A stretch of DNA of 64,000 nucleotides, taken from assembly GCF_030272615.1 (NCBI RefSeq), contig NC_081409.1, positions 615,024,755-615,088,754 on the forward strand. The letters are read 5' to 3'. Of the stretch, positions 1-12,576 are shown in pieces. Under the pieces are notes generated by a model. The model was not told where the DNA came from. It saw only the letters and a list, made by a program, of their open reading frames with translations, and ran no database searches. How positions within the stretch are numbered: the stretch's first letter is position 1; every line of letters starts with the position of its first letter. The translations under genes were made by a program, and so were the position numbers. The stretch comes from Cryptomeria japonica. Its lineage: Eukaryota; Streptophyta; Pinopsida; Cupressales; Cupressaceae.

Positions 1-902
1 CATATGGCCAAATAAGGAACATCACTAAACATTTATGAAAATAATATGAACCACGTCATATTTCAAATACAAATTTAAGGGTAAACTATGAAAAAAATAT
101 AGATACAGGACAATGGCACAATGATAATGTAGAAAATTGATCACATCTCCTACCCTGCAAGAGGAGGAATAGATAAATGACATTCATCAATCCCTAAAGG
201 ATTTTTACATTCCCTATATGATCATGATTCCACCATTACAAGCACACAAACATGTTGTATAAACTCCTATTAATGTTTTTATTAACCCATGAGTTTAGTT
301 ATAACTCACATTACAAATCCTCCATCCATTTATGCACAAGATCCTTTTGCATCTTAATAAATGTTGTTGGTCATTGTTTTGCTATTATATACATTTCCTA
401 AGTCTCAATGTGCTCAAATGATAATTTAAAATGGAATGAGAATCACACAAAGTATAATAAAATGTTATTATTATTTAGAATATATCTATGAGATGCATTA
501 TTCTAAACCATATTGGATACCATTTCTTTCACAAAACAATTCAATCAAGAAAGTAAAAGCAAGTTTCCTTTCTAATTTTCACACTCCAAACCATAAAATT
601 CCTTTAACCTTCATTGATATATTGTGCTCCCAAAACCATGAATTTGTTAACTTTTAAATCGACTCCACCTAGCTACACACGTATAAGTGTACCTAACAAT
701 CCTTGATGGTGGTTATGGAGACAGTATATAGGCCCAAGTTGACTTGGCCCTAACCATTGTCATGTACTAGGACATTCACCCGTAGTCTTGAGTATGTGAT
801 GGAAGGTATTTTATCTAGGTTATGTCATATGTTTTCTTGTGTGGTGTTTTAATTGCGTTATGAGCTGATAATATTATTTAAATGTGAGTACTTATGATTA
901 TT
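1..902. other. AT-rich gene-free flank
   Basis: No supported coding sequence is seen. The single short open frame near 436-657 has low-complexity composition and resembles nothing I recognise. This sequence is continuous with position 4141 onward once the LINE at 914-4129 is removed. Confidence 0.6.
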
Positions 903-1094
903 ACTATTGTTATTAAATGATCATATAACTATACATTTTTTATTTAAAAAACAATGAAAACCAAGGCACTGACCCTTTACATAGAAAAACTATCAATGAA
1001 ACCACAGTTCAACAACAACACTATAACAACATTAAAAACAAACTAAAACCAGTCTTTTGAAATAAAAAACAATAAAAAATAGAGAAAAAACAAC

Positions 1095-2900
1095 ATCTAC
1101 AGGGTCGCCTTGCACACCCCAATGTGGTCTATGACACTGTTACAATCAGTGAACATGAACTTATACAGTTCCCTGGCCTCCTGTTTCTCTTCCTCCAAAT
1201 CCATAGTTTGTTCCCTCGGTAGAGAGAGGGTGAGCGCCGAGCTATGTAAAACCTGTAGGTAAAACTTATTAAGGCCAATAATTTGGGCATCCTTGGCTTC
1301 AACCATGCTCTAGAGCCTCTTGACCTCATCCATGATGGCCTTCAGTTCTAGCATAGGACCCAGATTCTCAATCTTCTGCATGATGTCCATCATGTCAATG
1401 CACAACTTTTCCATTTGCTCCAGGGTAGGGGCCCCCTGGGGGTCTCCGTTACCTTCTCATCCACAGTCACATCCACCACCTTGGCCACATCCTCAGCAAG
1501 GGTACAATTAGTTCCAGTGTCAAGGCCCATCAGAGGAATAGAGTCCATCACCTCTTTCGCCATCTTCAAATTGTCATCTGGGTCCAAGCCGATAGAATCT
1601 AGGGCTTTAGTATCAGTATTGTCCTCACCGGTGGTTCCCACAGTGCCCATATCCATAGGGACCCTATCCTTATGGTCAACAAAATCAAGGGTTTGAGTAT
1701 TAGTATTACCCTTGCTAGAGGCTTTCACAAAGCCCATATCCATAGGATCCCTTCCCTTGTCAGCTTTGGTAGCATCCTTATCGGGGACCCCCATAGTGTT
1801 TTTAGGGTCCCCCCATCCTTGTCCTCCATGGGGTCCTCCTCAGAATCAATCATCTCAATCATAGGAGTCTTATTTTTAAATGAGATTTTGAAGGCCAATC
1901 TGCCATACCTCCTTCTTCCCTCAGAGACAGGGGATGGGTTATCATTCTCAACATCCTTGGAAGATGAATTATCCTCAAAGACAATTTATTTATGTTTGAT
2001 AGGGGTTTTACCTTTACCCTTGGAAAGGGAGCAGGACATGTTGGGAGAGGAAAATGACATCAAGCTAGGGGAGACCTCAGAGATTGAAACCATGGAGACA
2101 AAAATAGGCAGAGACATGGGAAAATTAGCCGTAGCAACTGCCTCATGCGAAAGTTGGGAAAATCTAGGAAAAGCCATAGAAAGGGCAACAAGCTGCTGAG
2201 GGGTTGGCATAGGGGGTTGAGTGAGCGTGAGGTTCTGGGGGGGGGGGGGGGGCGCAAAGGGCCTGGTGATATTTATAAAGCCTATAAAAGAGATCCTGGT
2301 GGAGGAGGTAAGACGACTTGTCCCCGTGCTTCAGGCCCAAGGTATCCTTGACAAAGCTTTCATTGGAATGCAACAAGTAAAAAGGGAGACAAAGCAAATT
2401 GTTGTTACGAAAATGTTTTAGAAGGGGAAAATGATATAATAAAATATCTTGTGTCTATCCTCAAGTGTGAAATATTTCATTATCATCAGGTAGATCATAT
2501 TCCAAGGATGTTTTAGCTCTTAATGGGCAAACCCACCCTGGAGTTTAATAGGTTCCTCACGATTGCAGAAGAAACATTTCAGGCCTTCATTGTTGGCCAC
2601 ATAGTTGGTGCGCTTCCAACACTGCCTGTCGAGGTCTAGCCTCGTGGCCTGGGCAATGGTTTCCTTAGAGACTTCGAATGAAATGCCACCCACCAAAATA
2701 CGCTGCCCAGACCAGGAGGATGTAAATTCAATAGAGAGCTGCTCATCATGGCCCTGAAGACATTCCAATAAATCAGCGACCCCTCCTTCCACGTAGAAAT
2801 TCCACACTAGGGGGTCAATCTTGAAGTCATCTGATTTATCCAGCTCATATCTGACCCTTTCACCCCCCATATCATCCGCCAAGAGAGATTCTTTAGTTAT
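1095..2900 (-). pseudogene. LINE third ORF (ORF3), copy A
   Basis: This coding remnant lies downstream of RNase H in LINE copy A and is homologous by eye to the segment at 46224-47882 in LINE copy B. From its N-terminus it shows a globular domain with LQGHDEQL, GGISFEVSKETIAQATRL and MIMKYFTLEDRHKIF. After a frameshift come FYLLHSNESFVKD and LLHQDLFYRL. A proline/acid-rich middle part follows (about 2270-1430), including a homopolymer C tract on this strand at 2238-2252. The C-terminal segment (about 1430-1097) looks coiled-coil: MEKLCIDMMDIMQKI, then ARELYKFMF. Several stops and frameshifts break it. The function is unknown. The motif pattern of the first domain recalls the widespread plant-transposon or mobile-domain proteins, but I cannot confirm that. 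Confidence 0.7.
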
Positions 2901-3306
2901 GAAGATGATTTTGCAGAGAAGATTGCAGAGACCCTTGGATAAACTAGCCGTGAGAAAATAATGGGAAGTGTGCGAGCTAGAGGTCATTAAGTGAGACATG
3001 AAGTTAGGCACATGGGAAATATTGAACACACTTTTAGAAATGATTTCTTGGTTGTATGGCATGAGAAGCCAACAGGTATCCATGACAACCATCATGTTAA
3101 CTTCCATATTGTATCTCATTATTAGGTGATAAGACCAAAAGGTTTGCCAACAAAGAAGCACGTCCTTCGAAGTCAGGTTGGCCGAATGAGTCACCACCCA
3201 ACTGACACTAACTGTAGTTATATTCACATTTTTTGAATTATGAAACCAACCCCTCCAAACAACCCCAAGGGAACAGAGGAGAGTAAGGAAAAAACTATGC
3301 AGCAAC

Positions 3307-4110
3307 TCAATCATCGATAGATATTTTAGATTTCTCTCCATGAAGAAGGAAGTTGATATTGTCCGAGAGGGAATTCTGGCTCCTCCAACATCTTATACTA
3401 GAAATATTTAGCCCAAGGGAAGCCGGAGCATCAGCCACTCCATTACCCTCTCTGAAGACATGCATGAATTTGAATGAGTTGAGCCCAAAAATGATCCTTA
3501 GGGTGTCCCTGATGGTTCCCTCAATGGTCCAGTTAAGCCTATTCCTCCCTTTGACAACATCTATGATGAGCTTGGAATCACCCTCAATATTCATTGACCC
3601 GATTCCCATAGTGAGGGAAAAATGAGTCCCCCAAGATAAGGCCATTGATTCAGCCTGATTAGAGGAGTGCCCATTCAAGTTATCCACATAAGCAGCAATA
3701 AGGGCCCCCATGTGAGTTTTGATGATCCCTCCACTAGCAGCCACACCCCCTCTGGCAGCCCCATCAAAGTTGAGTTTAAAGCCATGGGTGGTAGGAGGGG
3801 ACCAAACCATGCTTTTCCTTAGGAGTCTCTTGGAGCAGTCAACAAGAGAGAACGAGGGGGGAAGATTCCAATATCGAACAATTTCCTAGTCCCAAGTAGA
3901 GGGGGGCTTGGAGGCCAGCCGGATTCTAGTGACCGAGATATTATCAAGAATCAACTTTAGGAAACAAGCAAACACAGTTTCCACAGAGGCCTCTTTATCT
4001 CTGAATATCCTGTCATTCTTTTCCTTCTAGATACTCTAGCTCACATGATGGGGGACCTGCTTCCATAGTTGTTGGATAAGGGAGTTGGAGGGACCCCAAA
4101 ACTCTTGGGA
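3307..4110 (-). pseudogene. LINE ORF2 C-terminus: linker plus RNase H
   Basis: This is the C-terminal end of a LINE ORF2 polyprotein; the RNase H would remove the RNA strand during reverse transcription. The upstream part reads WKQVPHHVS then WKEKNDRIFR, the usual plant LINE link between the zf-RVT domain and RNase H. RNase H follows with NFDGAARG (first Asp), QAESMAL (Glu), EGDSKLII (second Asp) and REGNGVADAPA (last Asp), so the catalytic residues remain. Two stops lie in the linker (about 4050 and 3885), while the RNase H part is open to its own stop at 3307. The start is lost to the 5' truncation. Confidence 0.85.
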
Positions 4111-4140
4111 GAAATTTATTATATATTAGACTATTGTTAT

Positions 4141-7100
4141 GTGAAAATTATATGGCAATGGTTGAATAATTATATGGTGTTTTAATTGTGATTTCTCTTT
4201 AGAGTGGAGATGGTATTTATATTTTGATTATGTTGTTTTATTGTTTTATTTTTGGTGGGAATTTGGTTATTCATTTTATGAGAAACCTTTGTTTATAAGT
4301 TATTTTATTTAGTTTATTTTGTGAGTTGGTTGGCTTTCCCTTGGATGGCTTTTGTGAGGGAATTCTATTGGTTTCTTCTTGGGTTTTTAGAGAAAGAAGG
4401 TTGTTCATTTAAAGGGGGTTTTTGCTAGAGTTTTTGGGGATTGGATTGCATCTTTGTGTGAGAAAGATTTTGGGAGAGAATTGTTGATTATTTTTGAAAA
4501 TTGGATGGAGTTTCTTTTAGAGATTTCTTGGGATATTTAATTGAAGATATAGCTAGACTTCAGTTGTTGTTTATGCCTTGATTTCTGATTGAAAGAGGTT
4601 CGGGTTGTGTAGGATATTTTTTGTGCTTTAGTCTTCTTCTCTCCTCTTCTTTTCTTGTTGTCTTCACAAGACCCGAGGTAGGGTATGATACCCATTATTA
4701 CTAAATGATTTCTACTTGTTTTGGAAAAAGAAAATAAATGTTTTATGTGCTTTCAAATGTAGGTTGATATTGTGTTAGTTGGTGGTTATGTTTGTGTTGA
4801 AATTGACTTTGAATTCTTTCCTTTTTAAAAATATTTTTATGAAATGTTTAAGGTTTATGTGCAAATAATTGAAATTTGTTTTGATTAGTTCTGGTAAGAT
4901 AGAAATGATGTATTTAGGGTATTTTTATGGGTTTTGAGTGTATTTCATTCTTCTAGTAATGACACTTAAGTTTATGTTGCAAAGCCTTCTCCAAATGGAG
5001 GTTTAAGGGGGCTATTTTCAGTTTTGTGAGTATTTTAACCTTATTTATTTGTCTTGGAGGCCAATTGATTGAATTTTTAGAAAGGGAATAGACCCCTCTC
5101 AAATGGGTCTTTGTTTGTTTTTACCTTTAGGATTAGATTGTTGTTCTTTTGAGTCTCCTAAGTGCTCCCTATTTATTTTGTTCAGTTTCTAGTTCAAATG
5201 CGCAAGTACAATGATAAATTGTGTAGAAATAGTGTTCAATTGCATAAAAACACTGATGATATGCGTAGCTTCAAAGTTTAAATGCACAGGTTTATGTTTG
5301 AGTCAGTTTTGTAATATTTTTCACAGTTCCAGGAGTCTGGGTGGTTACTAGAGGCTTGTCAAAAGGTTGTTCTCTATGATATCTAATTTTGGGGATCTCT
5401 AGGGCCTTGTTTGAGTTTATTCTTATCTACATATGTTTCCTCTATGCTTAGTGGTATGTATGTTCAGTTATGATTGCATTTAAGGTACCTTCATTGGTGT
5501 ATTTGATTGGATATGAGTAGGAAGGCTTTATGTGCATATTTAATTTATTTTCAGACCTTGATTCTTGTATGGTATAGTTGGAAGATCTGTTTGGATGATG
5601 CCTATCCTTCCTTGTAATGAAACCATAGGTTAGATTTCTCTAGGTGCAAGTTAGGGGGAGTGGCCCTCAATGGGTGTCAAGGCCCTAAAGTGGTTGCCAG
5701 GAATCTCATTGAGGGTTTCCTTAATCAAGTGATAACTTAATAAATTAATTGAGGGGAAAACACACATTAACAAAATAATTATGGTGCCCCACCCATGGTC
5801 TCAAGTTCTTGTTCATACTAAGAATGGGATTAGGATGACTTGACCATCCTAGGGACATTGATCTAGTATGATTGGACTTCCTTGTCCCCATGAAAGGATT
5901 GTTTAGTTCCACATGTGTTGTCAAATGGGGATCGGGGCCTAGAGAGCCCCCCAAGGAAACTCATGTTGATTCCATTTGATGACACTCTTCCCTAATTATA
6001 TCCTAGGACCCTATCCTATGTGGTTGTGAATGAAGCCTCTGGTGAAACCTTGTGGTTAGACTTGATGTTCATTTATGTTCTTTGTGTTTCCTTGGAGGTT
6101 GGTTATGTCAGCCTACATTGCTTGTGTTATGTGAGGTCTTGTGTCTATTTCCAAATCACATTGGGGTGGAACCAAGGGTTCCACATGGTTAGGTGATTGT
6201 TGCCTACCTCCATCGAGGACTAGTGGACTTGTTCATGTGCATCAGTGGATCTTGTATCTTCTTTGTAGTTTCTCTCAATCCTTGTTGCAAATAATTTAGT
6301 GATTGTATTATCCAGTCTCATGTATTTTGTATATCATTGTAATCATAACATTATCATTTTATATTGGATACTCCTTATAGAGATTGATGTAATATTAGAT
6401 GATGTAATTAGAAATTTATGTAAACCTGAATCATGTTTAAGAAGTGCAGTGTTGCTATTGACTACTCTCTCACATGAATGAATTCTTAATCATATTCTTT
6501 GCTAAAGGTTATCATAGGAACATTTCATTTGGTGCTTTCAAATGAACCTAGAATCAGATGCGGATGTTTTTACTTTGAATAATGTTATCATTAGTGCATA
6601 TGGATTGATATTCTTAGATATTGTTTAGAGCATTGCATAGATACTGACATTAGGGGACCTGCAAGAGGACTTAGTTTAGGTGAATGATTATCTTCCACAT
6701 GTGCCATTGTTATAGTTAATTTCTTAATTAGTTATTAATGTAATTTGAATTGTTTAAAAAACATATTGCTATGTTTATTGAGTTAGATTGTTCTTGTCCT
6801 CTAGGGTTCCTTATTGGGGTGTTACAAGCCCTATATGCATAAAATGTTAATCCAAACAAATAAAAAACATGATTTTAGAAGACATTTGTAGTAATAATGG
6901 CTCTATTTTGAATATTTATAAATAAATTAAATCTATTATTTCCTATGAATTTGAATACATAATGGAGTTGTATACTATAGCCTGATTTAGCATGACAATA
7001 AAACCAATAAATAAGATATTTAGATATAATTTAAGAGAGAGATATACCTTTCAACAATTTCCAAAAAGAATAAGAGGCTTGAGAGGAAAGTTCTTCATCC

Positions 7101-7269
7101 ATTTTTGATGCACATACATAAATTTACATTTTAGAAAATTCTCTTCCAAAGCATTCCAATCTATTTCCTTCAACCTTTCCCAATTCTCATTCCAATGGAG
7201 CAAAAATATATTTTTCCAGAGAAAATGTAAGAATAAATTAATAAAAGAAGCCAATTTTTCTTATGTGCA
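4141..7269. other. gene-free stretch, possible degraded LTR
   Basis: No credible ORF is present. Composition is G/T-rich on the plus strand from about 4140 to 5700. The sequence GGGGTGTTACA at about 6817-6827 resembles the 3' end of a plant gypsy LTR, so part of this stretch may be an old LTR, but I could not find a matching start or duplication. A 67-codon minus frame at 7051-7254 has no recognisable motif. Confidence 0.4.
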
Positions 7270-8841
7270 TTTATAAAAAGCCTTTATTTTTGGTAGATAA
7301 ATCGCACTAAAGGGGTTTCACCCATTTATATTAAAATTAAAGAGTTTTTACATCAGATCAAATCATGGTAGAAATACCTAAGCCACTAAAGCCCATTGAC
7401 ATACACTACACAAAATATCACCGTTTGGTACACTATGCTAGAAACCCCAAAATTAACCAAAGAAAAACATACCCATGAACATGTTTGAGTAATTGCATCT
7501 TGAACCTTCTCTTTTGAGTGAGATCAAAGAATAAAATTTCAATATCCTTCATTCTTACTCTCTTTCCTTTTAGTACAATCAAACCCTCATTTTGCTCAAT
7601 CTCTGCATGCTACTCCACAACTTGCTGCTCCTGCATTACTATACTTTGAGTCTCCCCAAATATTTCTTAAGAAGACAACAATCCCTTGTTAACTTCACCC
7701 CTTGAAGAATCAAGCTTTGATTCTCCCAACCTCTTTGAAGACACTGACCTACTCACCTTCTCCAAAACCTTATCCTCTATAGAGGTAGCATATTCTTGTT
7801 ACTTACTAATTTAACCCTTAGGAGTATGAGATGTGGTACCATTGCCTTCTCTTTTATCATTTATTACCCTTGGTCTAACATCCTAATCCTCAACTATTTT
7901 TCCCACCAAATAATGGTGGGTAGAAACCTCATTACACCATGATGCTAGCTTTTCTGATTTGCATTTGGCACATTGGGCTATCATATGCCTAGTTTAGACA
8001 CATCTACAACATCTAAAAGGATTCCCTTCATAATTGATTGGTTGTTGCCAACAACCCTTTACAAATTTTAGCATAATCTCTTACAAAAAAACATGTGCCA
8101 TGTCCATTTCCACCAATGCACGAGCATTAATAGTATGTAAAAATCTTAAACAACCTTCATGTACAACCAAAAATTTACCGAATGAGTTGCCAATAGCTTC
8201 AAAGCATGATTCAAACCAATGTTGAATGAGAAAATTCAACAATCTTACCCATATTGGTTCCTTATCCAATGATTATGTTGCATGGTTGAAGGTCGAGTAC
8301 CAAGGTTTTAACATAAGTAGGTGTATATCCTTCCAGCTCTACTAGTAGTCACACAAGATCATGTTCCTATCTTGCACATTATCGAAGACTACCACAAAGA
8401 ATCCTTGATCACCCAGATAAATTTGAACATCCCCATTGAGGATGGGGCCCCATATTTTTGAAACCCACTCATGGAGTTCACCTAAATCCGGCCAAAATCT
8501 TTTAAACCTCCTAATGAATCTATGCTCAATAAATAACCTCTCATTTTCACCTATTTTAGCCTTCATTTCCCCATCCAAATAAACTGTGATGGATTTCACA
8601 ACATGTTTCCTAAAATCCCCCAAAATATTGCTGAAATGGTGATTATTGTTACAACCAAACCTTGGCCTTGTCAAAACAATGCTAACTTTCTCTACCCATG
8701 TTAAATACTCACCTTTTTAGGGGATGGATTGGTCTTTCCATCAAACTGACCCAAAAGAACATAGCCTTTGGTGACTACTACAATGATTTTCCCATCTTTC
8801 ACCAAATCTCTTCTCCCCTCTCTAGTGCCTTTAGAGGCAAC
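7270..8841 (-). pseudogene. LINE ORF1 remnant (DUF4283 and CCHC knuckle)
   Basis: This is the ORF1 nucleic-acid-binding protein of a plant LINE on the minus strand. The longest open piece (8674-8342) is a DUF4283-type domain, seen in RFIRRFKRFWPDLGELHEW and the closing LGDQGFFVVVFDNVQDRN. Further downstream (about 8015-7970) a zinc knuckle reads CCRC, one stop codon, TRHMIAQC, which fits the C-x2-C-x4-H-x4-C spacing. After a hydrophilic tail the sequence runs straight into what looks like a LINE 3' end: on the minus strand it reads GGGTGAAACCCCTTTAGTGCG and then AAAAATAAAGG (about 7320-7275). No endonuclease or RT lies between. The 5' part continues at 17365-17183, the two pieces being separated by the copia element at 8842-17177. 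Confidence 0.75.
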
Positions 8842-10089
8842 TGTTGGAGTTGTTGGATATGGTTGTTCATTCCCACTGCTAGGATATGTTGTTGTCATTG
8901 ATGTCAACATATTCCTATGATTTATTCCAATGAGATTGGGAAGATCTTTTGATTTGGTTTTGTTGTTTAGTTTTTCTTATCATTGTTTTGCAAAGTCTAG
9001 TATATTCTGGTGTGCTTAGATCTTGTGCTGAGACTTTGGGATATTGTCTTGGATGGTCTTGTGTATTTTCATTTCAGATGGTTCATGATTTGGTGCTCCA
9101 CAAGTTATCTTTCTTTGTGACAGTTACCGATTGGTTGTGTTCTTGAGCTTCTAGACGTTGACCGATGAAAATTTAAAAAGAGGTGTTTGTGCAATTGTTT
9201 CAGATGATTCTAACATGCTTGTTGATGTTTCCTAGTTGTGTCCTATTTGTTTTAGTAATCTGCATTGATCGTTGTGTGAGTTTTTGGTGATTTCTATGAA
9301 CCGATGATGATTTTTGTGTACTTGTGTTGTATTTTTGGTGGCGTAGCGTGTTTCGGTTATTCTTGGGGTGATTTTCGGTGGATGTGATTTTTTGGAAATT
9401 TGAATTAGGTCCATTCTATGTAATGTAAATCACTATATTAGTCCAATGGTTGATCTTTGTATTGTGTAATATAATTTTTTGTAATTGTGAGTTGAGGGTT
9501 TAGCCAACCTTGTTATCAAGATTGATGATTTGTATATATAGATAAGACATTCATGTAATTTAGGTGTTGGTATTGTGTCTGCATTATCAGAGAGAGGTGA
9601 ATGTGTGAACATGAGACTTATCATTTAGTGAAGTGTTGATGTGAGATTGGTGTTGCAGAGAAGACAATTGTGCTTATCCAAAACTGTCATTAGGCATTTG
9701 TAGATGCTATCATTGCAGTTCACTTCTTCCAGATTGTAAGTCAGGGAGACTTCCCTAAGGGTTGTAGCCTTCAGGGCAAATATCTTTTGACCAGTGATCT
9801 CTAGGCAGTGTGCCTGAATGCATGTGCATTCCCTAGTGTAATATTTTCGCATACTACTACAAAGTATCATCTTACTGTGGGTAGGTTCCCACTATGGGTT
9901 TTCCCTTAACTGGGTTTTCCACGTCAAAAATATTGGTGTTGTGTGTTGTGTGTTGTGTGTTGTGCTATTAATTTTCTTATCTGTTTATTGCTGCAGCTTA
10001 TCAGTTTATGTTTTGGAGTTTAATTTTCTATATCCGGTGTAGACTATTTAACCCCCCCTCCTAGTCTTGCTTCTTGATTGCTGCTAATA
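8842..10089 (+). repeat. copia 1 5' LTR
   Basis: The LTR runs from TGTTGGAGTTGTTGG to CTGCTAATA, where the 3' copy has CTGCTAACA. It carries TTGTCATTGATGTCAA about 50 bp from its start and a TATA-like GTATATATAG near 9532. A short GTGTT repeat at about 9937-9962 is longer here than in the 3' LTR. Confidence 0.9.
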
Positions 10090-10091
10090 AT

Positions 10092-10103
10092 TGGTATCAG
10101 AGC
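10092..10103 (+). other. primer-binding site, tRNA-iMet type (copia 1)
   Basis: TGGTATCAGAGC lies two bases after the 5' LTR. It is the standard plant copia primer site, complementary to the 3' end of initiator tRNA-Met. Confidence 0.93.
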
Positions 10104-10145
10104 TAGATCCTTTGGTAGAATCTTAATCACTTGAGGAGATCCGGG

Positions 10146-11138
10146 ATGGAAGCTCAAGGTATTCTTTTCAAGAAGGACAATTCGAGGTTTGATGGAAGTA
10201 ACTATATTGTATGGAAGAGCCAGATGGAGGTGCACTTGAAATGTCTTGGAGAGGATTACTGGAGGATTACTAAGAATGTCTATGTTGCTCCTCAAAATGG
10301 ACCATCTACTTATGATGAGGTTAAGGAAGGAAAATATAACATCAGAGTGAAGGAAGCATTGCTGATTACCTTGACTGATTCTGAAATGACAAATGTCATG
10401 GGACTTCAGACCACACATGAGATCTGGGAGAAGCTTGAGATCATGTATGAAGGTGATAGTCAAGTGAAAGTTTATAAGTTGCAGAGTTTGAAAGGAAAGT
10501 ATGAGAATTTGAAGATTGGAGATGATGAGAACATACATTCATACATGGCTAAGGTGAATGAACTTGTCATTGGTATCAGGTGTGCTAGTGGAAAGATTGA
10601 GGAAGATGAGATAGTTGCTAAGGTGCTGAGATATTTGCCTCCTCAATTTAAATATAAGGTTGTCACTATTGATGAGATCCATAGTGTGACTACAATAACA
10701 AGAGATGTGTTGGTTGGAAAACTTGTTGCATTTGAGCTGAGTGAATTTGGAGAATCACATGGAAAGTTTGAGACTGCATTTAGAGCATCAACATCTATTT
10801 CCAGTAACCAGAATTATGATCCTGATGAGTGCAAAATATCCAAATATGAAAGAGAAAGAAGAGAGATAGAAGAGGAAGAAAGAGAGCTTGATGAGCTTGA
10901 TGAGCTTAAAGAATTGATTGACCGAAGATTGCCTAAAGGTGCCGATAAGTATGATGGAAAGTTGCCCTTGAAATGTTTTAATTATAACAAGATAGGACAC
11001 TTTTCTTCTAGATGTATGGAGAGAATGGCTAATTATGACAGACATGATAACTTTGATAAGCATGATAGGAATCATAGATATGAGAAGTATGAAAAATATG
11101 ATAAGCCTTATAAGTCTAACCAAAAGTTTAGGAACTAG
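10146..11138 (+). CDS. gag: copia 1 Gag
   Basis: Copia capsid/nucleocapsid protein, 330 residues. It begins at ATG 10146 (MEAQGILFKKDNSRFDGSNY), 43 bp after the primer site; the frame is open slightly upstream but only to a TTG. The N-terminal half is the UBN2-type gag domain, seen in NYIVWKSQMEVHL, EIWEKLEIMYEG and KVYKLQSLKGKYENLKIG. A Glu-rich segment (residues about 240-265) precedes a zinc knuckle reading CFNYNKIGHFSSRC. The second Cys of the CCHC motif has become Tyr, so zinc binding is probably lost. A charged RHD/KYEKY tail follows. In copia elements gag is normally fused to pol; here a stop at 11136-11138 separates it from the protease segment. Confidence 0.9.
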   Translation: MEAQGILFKKDNSRFDGSNYIVWKSQMEVHLKCLGEDYWRITKNVYVAPQNGPSTYDEVKEGKYNIRVKEALLITLTDSEMTNVMGLQTTHEIWEKLEIMYEGDSQVKVYKLQSLKGKYENLKIGDDENIHSYMAKVNELVIGIRCASGKIEEDEIVAKVLRYLPPQFKYKVVTIDEIHSVTTITRDVLVGKLVAFELSEFGESHGKFETAFRASTSISSNQNYDPDECKISKYERERREIEEEERELDELDELKELIDRRLPKGADKYDGKLPLKCFNYNKIGHFSSRCMERMANYDRHDNFDKHDRNHRYEKYEKYDKPYKSNQKFRN

Positions 11139-11323
11139 AAGAACTATTATTATGCTGCAGATGAAGGTGTTACAAATGATGAATCAAAAGGAGATGAAGT
11201 TGTGTTTATTACCATTAAAGAATATAGACCTATACCTATTGATTCCAGTAGTTGTTCTATTGAGAAAAAAGCTTTGGATGCTAAGTTAGAAGAAAAGGGT
11301 GAATGGGTGATTGACAACGGTTG

Positions 11324-12576
11324 TGTAATGTGGTGAAAAAGGGTGATGGAGAAGTCAAGAGGAAAGCTTTTCTCTCCTTAAGGAAAGGAGTGAAAGTTTC
11401 ACAAAAGATTCTCTTCAACCTCTCACACACATTACATTTAAAAGAGGGGGGAGAATTCACTAGATCCAATCTCAAGAGATTGAATGCTAAGTGAATTGAT
11501 GATGAATTTAGAAAGTGAAAGTAACTCCTCTTTTAGAATGCGATAGGTTGAATTATGCGATTTAAGAACTAAGCGTAAAAGTGACAAAGAAATGATTATA
11601 AGTTGAGATAGAAATGTGGGATGAAGTTGTGCACCTGGAATTAGGAGTAACAGGCCAAGATGAAGCTCCCCTACAAATTTGGGCTAAATTTGTCAGGACC
11701 GTGTTGAAAGTGCACACGGTCCTTCGAAAAAATTCGCACGCTGAAAAGGGTTTTTCTGCCTCTGAGAATGGAGTCCGAATCTACAAATACAACTGTGCAC
11801 CTACAACCTACACACAAAAAAGAGGAAATTTTGTTGGGATTGGGGGTTTGCCTTCAAGTCAAACCCCAGTTTTGGAATTAACCATATGATGAAAAAGAGT
11901 ACTTGCAAATAAATGAATGAAGTAGAATTCACCTCAAGAGAGGATGCAATTGAAATGTTGATAGAGTTGTTTGAAGGATATGTATAATTGAATGTCAAAG
12001 AGATCTCCTCTTCAATGGTTGAATCCTTGATTTGAATGTAGCACTTAGCCTTGAAAGGAGACTTGAGATGCTCAATGCTTGAAAGGATACTTGAATGCTT
12101 GAATGCTTGATTGCTCGAATGCTTGAATAACAATAATGCTTGTTCACCTTACTTTCTCTTATTGAACTTATCAAACTCCTTGACTTATTGACCTATGTAA
12201 ATGAGAGAGAGAATGCGTCTGATATATTCGCCAATTAGGTTTAATTGACTGATTTTTCATCATAGACCAACATAGGGAAAATTTTCCCGCTTTCCAAATG
12301 CAAAGCCCAATGCAAATTTTGAGTGGAGAGGGCCCAAAATAGGTCAAGGATAGGGGCACCATGCCCTTGTCTTAGGGGGGATAGGGGCACCATGCCTCTA
12401 TCCTTCCCTAGTTCAGGATAGGAAGCAGCAGAGGAGAGTGCGGGGTGCGAGGAAATGCAAACTTTGGGTAGTGTGAGCATGTCTTGCATCTCCAACCAGG
12501 CTTAGGGATTCATCTCGCCAATGTGAAGACCCAAATATGGTCAAAAATTGCGGGGTCGCAATTTTATGACACTACA
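11324..12576. repeat. solo LTR inserted in copia 1 protease
   Basis: A 1253-bp insertion begins TGTAATGTGG and ends GACACTACA (TG...CA). It is flanked on both sides by GGTTG (11319-11323 and 12577-12581). The protease frame reads GEWVIDNG up to the left flank and GCSHHMTGDK after the right flank, so the coding sequence rejoins once the insert is removed. No coding sequence, primer site or second LTR is inside, so it is a solo LTR of another family, most likely gypsy by its ends. Orientation is not determined. Confidence 0.9.

Larger units (their letters stand above)
914..4129 (-). mobile_element. 5'-truncated plant LINE (copy A)
   Basis: A non-LTR retrotransposon on the minus strand holding only its 3' part: the end of ORF2 (RNase H), a third ORF and a 3' tail. 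The 11-bp sequence ACTATTGTTAT occurs at 903-913 and again at 4130-4140, immediately outside both ends, as expected for target-primed reverse transcription. Read on the minus strand, the 3' end contains AATAAAAAATG close to the duplication. The 5' truncation falls inside the zinc-finger/RNase H linker, so no endonuclease or RT is present. The copy is old: its frames carry stops and frameshifts. Confidence 0.88.

Noticed and set aside
1415-2199. Plus-strand frames of 93 and 175 codons
   Set aside because: They are opposite to the LINE ORF3 frames on the minus strand, whose homology to 46224-47882 shows which strand codes.
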